DNA of 19,619 nt from an uncultured Bacillaceae bacterium (GTDB taxonomy: Bacteria; Bacillota; Bacilli; Caldalkalibacillales; Caldalkalibacillaceae), in the NCBI GenBank assembly GCA_937967685.1, contig CALBTX010000231.1, positions 1 to 19,619 of the forward strand, read 5' to 3'. Each line of letters begins with the position of its first letter. The first letter of the stretch is position 1. Positions 14,918-19,619 of this stretch are shown here, one piece after another. Made by a program: the position numbers and the translations under genes. The notes under the pieces are model-generated. The model saw nothing but the letters and a program-made list of their open reading frames with translations, did not search any database and was not told where the DNA came from.

Positions 14918-16041
14918 AAGTGAATCAGTTACATATTCGAAAAGTGAACATACGGAAATTGCGAATGAAACTGAAGTCCCCCTTTACCACCAGCCTCGGC
15001 ACGCTCACGGAACGGGAATTTCTGCTGGTTGAGGTTCAGGAAGAAGATGGAGGCATCAGCGGTTGGGGGGAATCGGTGGCTTTCAAGTTCCCTTCGTATA
15101 CGGAAGAAACGGTGCAAACAACGGAATATGTGCTGAAAGAATTTTTGTTGCCGATTGTGTTTAAGGAACCCATTGGCCATCCGGACGAGCTTCTGACGAA
15201 ATTTGCGGTCGTTAAACGCCATCATATGGCCAAGGCGGCCGTCGAAGGCGCGGTTTGGGACTTGTATGCCAAGAAACATCAGCTCCCACTAGCGAAAGCT
15301 TTGGGCGGAGAAAGAAAAAGTATCCACGCCGGCATCAGCATCGGTCTGCAACGATCCATCGATGATTTGTTGGCATGCGTGCACAAATATTCTCGTGCAG
15401 GGTATCAAAGATTCAAAATCAAGATTCAACCGGGCCAAGATGTCGACGTTCTGCGGGAAGTGCGGCGGCACTTTCCGGATTTGAAGCTGATGGCTGATGC
15501 CAACGCGGCTTATACGCTGGATGATGTGCACCGGTTGAAACGACTGGATGATCTGGACTTGATGATGATTGAACAACCATTGCCGGATGATCATCTGGTC
15601 GATCACGCGCGCTTGCAACGCCACATCCAAACACCGATTTGCCTGGATGAGAGCATTCATTCGCTGGAAGATGTTCGAACCGCCGTTGAACTGGGCAGTT
15701 GTCAAATTGTGAATATTAAACCCGGACGTGTCGGGGGCTTGAGTGCCGCCCGGAAGATTCATGATTATTGTCTGTCAAAAAACATCCCCGTGTGGTGCGG
15801 GGGGATGCTGGAGTCCGGGGTTGGCCGAGCCCAAAATATCGCCCTTGCGGCTTTGCAAGGCTTTACGCTGCCGGGGGATATCGCGTCTTCTTCCAGATAC
15901 TGGGAACAAGATATTGTTGAACCGGAAGTGAATGTTGACAATGGAACGATTTCCGTACCTACCAAACCGGGGATCGGTTATACCGTCAACAAAGATGTCA
16001 TCGAAATGTATACGGAATCGATGGAAAGTTTTTGTCAGTGA
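14914..16041 (+). CDS. menC: o-Succinylbenzoate synthase / N-succinylamino acid racemase
   Basis: An enolase-superfamily enzyme of 375 residues, MLE subgroup, close in pattern to the Geobacillus/Bacillus OSBS-NSAR proteins. Catalytic acid-base lysines are K170 of the RFKIKIQPG motif and K269 of IVNIKPGRVGG. Mg ligands are D195 (LMADANAAY), E220 (MMIEQPL) and D245 (CLDESIHS). The N-terminal capping domain carries KSPFTTSLGTL and GWGESVAFKFPSY. OSBS dehydrates SHCHC in menaquinone synthesis; NSAR racemises N-succinylamino acids, and many members do both. No other men gene is nearby, so the assignment between MenC and NSAR is open. ATG with AAGGAG at 5 nt; its start overlaps the stop of a tiny upstream ORF. 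Confidence 0.88.
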   Translation: MKVNQLHIRKVNIRKLRMKLKSPFTTSLGTLTEREFLLVEVQEEDGGISGWGESVAFKFPSYTEETVQTTEYVLKEFLLPIVFKEPIGHPDELLTKFAVVKRHHMAKAAVEGAVWDLYAKKHQLPLAKALGGERKSIHAGISIGLQRSIDDLLACVHKYSRAGYQRFKIKIQPGQDVDVLREVRRHFPDLKLMADANAAYTLDDVHRLKRLDDLDLMMIEQPLPDDHLVDHARLQRHIQTPICLDESIHSLEDVRTAVELGSCQIVNIKPGRVGGLSAARKIHDYCLSKNIPVWCGGMLESGVGRAQNIALAALQGFTLPGDIASSSRYWEQDIVEPEVNVDNGTISVPTKPGIGYTVNKDVIEMYTESMESFCQ

Positions 16042-16124
16042 TGTGATTGTGTGGTTGCAAGACTTGTGGAAGGGATCTCTGCTGCGGATGACACATGGAT
16101 GCTGCCGATCTGCCTGAATGTTCG

Positions 16125-16153
16125 TTGAATATCCTCCGGGTATATGGTACATT
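16125..16153 (+). promoter_or_regulatory. Promoter for the FAH-family gene
   Basis: TTGAAT (16125-16130) and TACATT (16148-16153) are 17 bp apart, with a TGN extension (TGGTACATT). The predicted start is about 40 bp before the coding start. The rest of the 162-bp gap after the menC-like gene shows no clear terminator. Confidence 0.5.
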
Positions 16154-16203
16154 GTTGAATGAATCATACATATTATTCAGACTGTTGGGAAAGGAGAACC
16201 GAG

Positions 16204-16962
16204 ATGAATTTTGCCCGATTTACAGTTGGCCGGGACAAGGACGAACGAGCAGGGGTTGTCACAAATGAGACAGTGAAAGAAATTCGAGGGGACATATTCA
16301 CGGAATGGGAGTACACAGGGAATACATTCGCCGTTGAACAAGTTCGGTTTCTGGCTCCGCTCGTCCCCCATTCGATCATCGGCATCGGCGCCAATTACCT
16401 TGCCCCGGGACAAGTCAGACCTGAAACATTGCCGGAAATTCCCGTATTTTTCTTCAAGCCGCTCACTTCTGTCATTGGAACCGATGAAGACATCGTCATT
16501 CCTCCGGCGATTGATGAGGTGAAATTTGAATCCGAATTAGCGGTGATCATCGGTAAAGAAGCCTATCAAATCAAGGAGTCGGAAGTATCGGACTATATTT
16601 TCGGTTATACGATCGGTAATGATGTGACGGCGCCGCAATATTTCCATCCAGACGGACACTGGACCATCGGTAAATCATTTAAAACGTTCACCCCGCTGGG
16701 CCCCGTGATTAAAACGGATCTTGACCTTGCAAATATTAGAATCCAGGCGATTCACAACGGTGAAATGAAACAAGATGGAACGACCGATTTGATGATTATT
16801 TCCATTCCCCGTATGATCGCCTATCTGGCCAATGTTTTTCCGTTAATGCCCGGGGATGTCATTCTGACCGGTGCTCCGACGGGAGCGGATTTTTTGAAAA
16901 AAGGCGACGTCATTGAATGTACAATCGAAGAGATTGGCGTATTGAGAAACAAAGTTAGATAA
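16204..16962 (+). CDS. Fumarylacetoacetate hydrolase family protein
   Basis: The 252-residue enzyme belongs to the FAH / 2-oxo-hept-3-ene-1,7-dioate hydratase superfamily. Signature elements are IGIGANYLAPG, PVFFFKPLTSVIG, FESELAVIIGKEA with metal ligands E109 and E111, YTIGNDVTAPQYF with D140, GKSFKTFTPLGPVI, and the end MPGDVILTGAPTGADFLKKGD. Members hydrolyse or hydrate beta-diketo acids (acylpyruvates, fumarylpyruvate, HHDD) or decarboxylate oxaloacetate; the exact substrate cannot be read off. The frame is open to an ATG at 16159, but AAGGAG at 16191-16196 is 7 nt before the ATG at 16204. It appears monocistronic, with its own promoter and a following terminator. Confidence 0.9.
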   Translation: MNFARFTVGRDKDERAGVVTNETVKEIRGDIFTEWEYTGNTFAVEQVRFLAPLVPHSIIGIGANYLAPGQVRPETLPEIPVFFFKPLTSVIGTDEDIVIPPAIDEVKFESELAVIIGKEAYQIKESEVSDYIFGYTIGNDVTAPQYFHPDGHWTIGKSFKTFTPLGPVIKTDLDLANIRIQAIHNGEMKQDGTTDLMIISIPRMIAYLANVFPLMPGDVILTGAPTGADFLKKGDVIECTIEEIGVLRNKVR

Positions 16963-17029
16963 GAGCTCAATGAAAAATCGGCGGAATGTTGGATTCAAGG
17001 GGACACGGCTTTGGACGAAGAGGAATATG

Positions 17030-17060
17030 TAAAGAGGGGGAGACAACATCCCCCTCTTTA
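17030..17060. terminator. Hairpin terminator between FAH gene and MATE gene
   Basis: TAAAGAGGGGG (17030-17040) and CCCCCTCTTTA (17050-17060) form a perfect 11-bp stem with a 9-nt loop. The T run comes largely from the stem itself. Lying between convergent genes, it probably serves both. The remaining 16963-17102 holds no convincing gene. Confidence 0.75.
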
Positions 17061-17102
17061 TTATGGACTCAAATGGATCGGTGGAATCAGCCATATCGAA
17101 AG

Positions 17103-18467
17103 CTATGCACTGACACGTTTTTCATCTTCAAAAATGCGTATACCCTTCCAGCCGCCGAAAAAGTAATACAATGTAGCAACCAGACTGCTGATGATCAAAC
17201 TTGTGCCGATTCCGTAAGCAATGCCCGTTTCGCCTAACCATTGTCCGAAGATGTATGTCAGTGGGTAACGCAAGGCCCAGAAAGAAATCAAGTTGAGCAC
17301 GAGGACTTGGAACATCGCGCCTGAGGCGCGGACCACTCCGTTGAAAACAAAGTTCAAGCACAGAAACGGAAAAAAGTAGGCGACCGTTTGCAAATACATA
17401 ATGCCGAATTGAACCGTATCCGGATCAGCGACGAACAGCCGCACGAGCCATTGGGCGCTGAAAAAGACGATCGTACTCATCATTAAAGAAACGATGAGGA
17501 TCATGATGCAGGCATGATAGGTGATCGATGATACCCTCTCCCAGCGGTTGGCCCCGATATTTTGACCGGCCATGCTCGTGACTGCAGAACCGAGGGTCAT
17601 CGCCGGAAGCATGACCAAACTTTCTATTCTTTGGGCTGCCCCGAAACCGGCCACAGTATGTTCTCCAAATGACGCGACAACAGACATGATGGCCATACTG
17701 CCCCCGGAAATGGCCATCATCTGCAAACCGCCGGGCAGACCGAGTTTGAGAATGGGCTTTAAATAACGTTTGCTTGGTTTGTGCGGCACCTTGAAAGGCA
17801 CTTTGTTGCCCCGTATAGTGTAAACAAGGCCGAATATGAATGCCGCACTTTGGGCGACAACGGTAGACAGTGCCGCCCCGTGAATGCCGAGTTCCCACCA
17901 GGAAATCATGATCGGGCTCAACACGGCGTTGAGGGAGACGGCCATAGCGACGAAAAACATGGGTGTCCGGCTGTCACCGACTGCTCTGAGCACGGTGCCG
18001 ATGAAATTATAGCCGAAAAGAAAAACGATGCCCAGAAAGTTAATCCGCAAATACGTTTGGGCGAGAGGGAAAATTTTTTCAGGCGTGCCGAGCAAAGACA
18101 GAATCCAGGGCGTCATCACGAAACCCAGCAGACCCAGACCGACGGCCAGGAAACCGAGGACGACAACGAAAGCGTTCAACGACTGTTTTAATCCTTCTTC
18201 GTCTCCGGCCCCTTTTCTTTGAGAAAGGACGGTTAATGTCGCGCCATTAATGCCAATAATAAAAGAAAGGACGGTAAAAATAACGGTTGTAGACAGGGCG
18301 ACCGCCCCGAGCGCATGCGCTCCAATCAAATTACCGACCCATAAACTATCAATGATTTGGTAGGAAGATTGTAATAAATTGGTGAGGAAGATTGGCCATG
18401 AAAAAAGGAGCATTTTCTTCGGAATGCTTCCTTGAGTGAAATCGAGATCTGTCCGTCTGATTTTCAT
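17103..18467 (-). CDS. MATE family multidrug/toxin exporter
   Basis: An inner-membrane, cation-coupled exporter of 454 residues with about 12 hydrophobic segments in two homologous halves. Family features are the N-terminal GSIPKKMLLFSWPIFLTNLL and SLWVGNLIGAHALGAVALST, then GTVLRAVGDSRTPMFF near the end of half one, and GAAQRIESLVMLPAMTLGSA with AGQNIGANRWERV in half two. The frame is open to a GTG at 18476, but that codon lies within the AAGGTG ribosome site; the ATG at 18465-18467 (6 nt spacing) is preferred. The substrate (drug, metabolite or siderophore) cannot be predicted. It is divergent from the GntR regulator, which raises but does not show a regulatory link. Confidence 0.93.
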   Translation of the reverse strand: MKIRRTDLDFTQGSIPKKMLLFSWPIFLTNLLQSSYQIIDSLWVGNLIGAHALGAVALSTTVIFTVLSFIIGINGATLTVLSQRKGAGDEEGLKQSLNAFVVVLGFLAVGLGLLGFVMTPWILSLLGTPEKIFPLAQTYLRINFLGIVFLFGYNFIGTVLRAVGDSRTPMFFVAMAVSLNAVLSPIMISWWELGIHGAALSTVVAQSAAFIFGLVYTIRGNKVPFKVPHKPSKRYLKPILKLGLPGGLQMMAISGGSMAIMSVVASFGEHTVAGFGAAQRIESLVMLPAMTLGSAVTSMAGQNIGANRWERVSSITYHACIMILIVSLMMSTIVFFSAQWLVRLFVADPDTVQFGIMYLQTVAYFFPFLCLNFVFNGVVRASGAMFQVLVLNLISFWALRYPLTYIFGQWLGETGIAYGIGTSLIISSLVATLYYFFGGWKGIRIFEDEKRVSA

Positions 18468-18487
18468 TGTTGTCACCTTATTTCTAG

Positions 18488-18509
18488 GTCATGCACTTAC
18501 GGGCATGAC
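18488..18509. promoter_or_regulatory. Inverted repeat in the MATE gene leader
   Basis: GTCATGC (18488-18494) and GCATGAC (18503-18509) are perfect inverted copies with an 8-bp spacer. They lie between the MATE -10 element and its ribosome site. This could be a repressor operator or a leader hairpin. Confidence 0.45.
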
Positions 18510-18543
18510 ATCATCCTTTCACCAACTTCACATCCTCAATCCT

Positions 18544-18549
18544 ATTATA
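18544..18549 (-). promoter_or_regulatory. -10 element of the MATE gene
   Basis: A perfect TATAAT on the minus strand lies 77 bp before the MATE start. The -35 at 17 bp (TTTCTC) is weak. Confidence 0.4.
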
Positions 18550-18590
18550 CGCTGAAACGCAAAGAAGAGAAAGATGCTTTAAAATAATAT

Positions 18591-18621
18591 TATAGTATGA
18601 TATGTTTAGAGTATAGTATGA
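18591..18621. repeat. 10-bp direct repeat upstream of the GntR regulator gene
   Basis: TATAGTATGA occurs at 18591-18600 and 18612-18621, 21 bp apart (about two helical turns), in the promoter region of the regulator. This suits a side-by-side protein binding site such as autoregulation, but the region is AT-rich and contains -10-like sequences itself. Confidence 0.45.
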
Positions 18622-18664
18622 AAAAATTGAGGACAAAATTTTGGAATTATGTAGGAGATAAACG

Positions 18665-19372
18665 ATGGCGTTTCAAAATTTGAGTGAACAATTATTTCAT
18701 GCGCTCGGTCGGAAAATTGTTCAGGGAAAAATTAAGCCTGGTGAACATTTACCCAAAGTTGAATTATTAAGCGAAATGAACGGCGTCAGCCGTACAGTTG
18801 TCCGGGAAGTATTGAAAGGGCTTGCTGCCAGGCGCCTGATTAAATCGTATACAAAAATCGGCACTGTTGTTCAACCCCGTTCAAAATGGCAATGGTGGGA
18901 TCCCGATGTTTTGTCCTGGGCGGCAGAGGCCGAAAATAACCAAACGTTTTTACTGCAATTGACCGAAGTCAGGCTGGCCATTGAACCGGCTGCCGTCGAA
19001 CTTGCGGCCAATAATGCAACGGAGAAAGATATTCAAGAAATCAAAAAGCGATACGAACAACTGGAACAAGCTTTTGGGGATGAACCAAAGTGGGTCGAGG
19101 CCGATTACGAATTTCACAGCAGTATTTTAGCCGCCTCCCATAATGAATTGATGCTCAGCTTACTTGATACGTTGCGCAAAGCGCTCGAGAAAAGTCGTCA
19201 AACGACAATCCATGTTATCCATCAACATTCGCCCTCTGCGTACGAAGAGGTGATTGTCCGCCACAAAAAAATTATGGAAGCGGTTTGTCGCGGCGACGGG
19301 GCAACCGCACGTGTCCGAATGAAGGAGCTTTTGGAACGCGTCTCTCAATTGATCGTCAATGCGAGCGAATGA
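18665..19372 (+). CDS. FadR-type GntR family transcriptional regulator
   Basis: A 235-residue repressor-type regulator. The N-terminal winged helix (about 5-70) shows LSEQLFHALGRKIVQGKIKPGEHLP and NGVSRTVVREVLKGLAARRL. The linker WQWWDPDVLSW is typical of sugar-acid and related regulators such as DgoR. The C-terminal FCD domain (about 95-230) has R103 (EVRLAIEPAA), the metal-site pair D147 and H151 (DYEFH), and H200 (VRHKKIMEAV). A later metal-ligand His of many FCD domains appears as Glu (RMKELLE), so the site may be altered. The effector is unknown, probably an organic acid. ATG with TAGGAG 6 nt upstream. The likely target is the gene starting at the right edge, before which lie strong repeats. 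Confidence 0.92.
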   Translation: MAFQNLSEQLFHALGRKIVQGKIKPGEHLPKVELLSEMNGVSRTVVREVLKGLAARRLIKSYTKIGTVVQPRSKWQWWDPDVLSWAAEAENNQTFLLQLTEVRLAIEPAAVELAANNATEKDIQEIKKRYEQLEQAFGDEPKWVEADYEFHSSILAASHNELMLSLLDTLRKALEKSRQTTIHVIHQHSPSAYEEVIVRHKKIMEAVCRGDGATARVRMKELLERVSQLIVNASE

Positions 19373-19452
19373 ATCGCTAAATGCCGATAAATGCTTTCGA
19401 AACAATGATCCAAATAAAAAGTTTTTTAATTTATCATATTTATCATAAGTGA

Positions 19453-19482
19453 TTGACAATTTAATTAATAATATTATATGAT
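19453..19482 (+). promoter_or_regulatory. sigma-A promoter for the gene at the right edge
   Basis: TTGACA (19453-19458, perfect) and TATGAT (19477-19482, 5 of 6) are 18 bp apart. Just upstream is a tandem TTATCATA pair (19431-19438, 19440-19447). Its reverse complement core TATGATA also occurs upstream of the regulator gene at 18596-18602. Confidence 0.6.
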
Positions 19483-19511
19483 TTCTGTGAAGGGACATTA
19501 TTCACGTTACG

Positions 19512-19560
19512 AGGCCATGTTTCACTTGCAGTTTCAAGGCCATGTTTCACTTGCAAGTGA
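19512..19560. repeat. 19-bp direct repeat with palindrome before the right-edge gene
   Basis: AGGCCATGTTTCACTTGCA is present twice without mismatch, at 19512-19530 and 19537-19555, 25 bp apart. The second copy continues into the perfect 14-bp palindrome TCACTTGCAAGTGA (19547-19560). The first copy carries only the left half. They lie downstream of the predicted -10 and upstream of the ribosome site, consistent with operators or an RNA element. Confidence 0.7.
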
Positions 19561-19586
19561 TCGATTTGTTTAAAGGAGTGATGATT

Positions 19587-19619
19587 TTGTTGAAAGTTTT
19601 CAGACTCGGTTATGTTGAT
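19587..19619 (+). CDS. Start of a gene truncated by the window edge
   Basis: AAAGGAG (19572-19578) precedes an open frame that runs to the last base. Possible starts are TTG at 19587 or 19590 (8-11 nt spacing); ATG at 19581 is too close to the ribosome site. The visible peptide is MLKVFRLGYVD. This recalls the first strand of vicinal-oxygen-chelate (glyoxalase/extradiol dioxygenase) proteins, but eleven residues are too few to name it. It lies downstream of the GntR regulator, a promoter and a repeat pair, so it may begin a regulated catabolic operon. Confidence 0.5.
   Translation, partial: MLKVFRLGYVD

Noticed and set aside
16986..17237. Small plus-strand gene between the FAH and MATE genes
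   Set aside because: Open frames here run through the perfect terminator hairpin and into the antisense of the MATE gene, and none has a well-spaced ribosome site with a recognisable product.
17781..18191. 136-codon plus-strand frame antisense to the MATE gene
   Set aside because: The minus-strand frame encodes an intact membrane transporter; the antisense product is charged, low-complexity and matches no family.

Overview
The window is ordinary chromosome of a Gram-positive, endospore-forming Bacillales-type bacterium. Support comes from strong AGGAGG/AAGGTG ribosome sites, TTG and GTG starts, sigma-A and sigma-D style promoters, the ytpQ-ytpR pair, a Bacillus-type MtnE, a DUF378 membrane protein and a 46-codon sda gene. 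A moderately thermophilic or alkaliphilic Bacillaceae relative would fit, but the genus cannot be fixed from sequence reading alone. I saw no phage, transposon, CRISPR, rRNA or tRNA gene.

Layout. 1-1363 (minus): a YcdB/YcdC-like protein, followed by the truncated start of a possible second gene. 1548-3431 (plus): a LOG-family nucleotide phosphoribohydrolase and the methionine-salvage aminotransferase MtnE. 3565-6711 (plus): a Jag_N/DUF342 (FapA-like) protein, then D-Ala-D-Ala ligase ddl. murF (minus) converges on ddl across a shared hairpin terminator, so two consecutive steps of peptidoglycan precursor synthesis sit tail to tail. 8154-8445 is a divergent control region carrying a cluster of DnaA boxes upstream of sda, the checkpoint gene that blocks sporulation kinases when replication is perturbed. 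sda is too short for a usual ORF cutoff. Its terminator runs into an exact-period 22-bp degenerate tandem repeat. 8757-12728 (minus): a DUF378 membrane protein, a chemoreceptor with an unusual acidic tail and a candidate sigma-D promoter, and a selA without selB beside it.

12879-16962 (plus): queF (queuosine pathway), ytpQ, ytpR, an OSBS/N-succinylamino acid racemase (menC-like) and a fumarylacetoacetate hydrolase family enzyme. selA and queF are divergent from one palindromic -10 region. 17103-18467 (minus) is a MATE exporter. 18665-19372 (plus) is a FadR-type GntR regulator. It is followed by a promoter, a 19-bp direct repeat with a palindrome, and the first codons of a gene cut by the window edge, which may be its target.

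The best candidates for a second look are the DnaA-box/sda control region, the 22-bp repeat array, the 19-bp repeat with palindrome at the right edge, a tiny coupled ORF between ytpR and menC, and the selA/queF shared promoter. I do not see a wholly new multi-gene system here.
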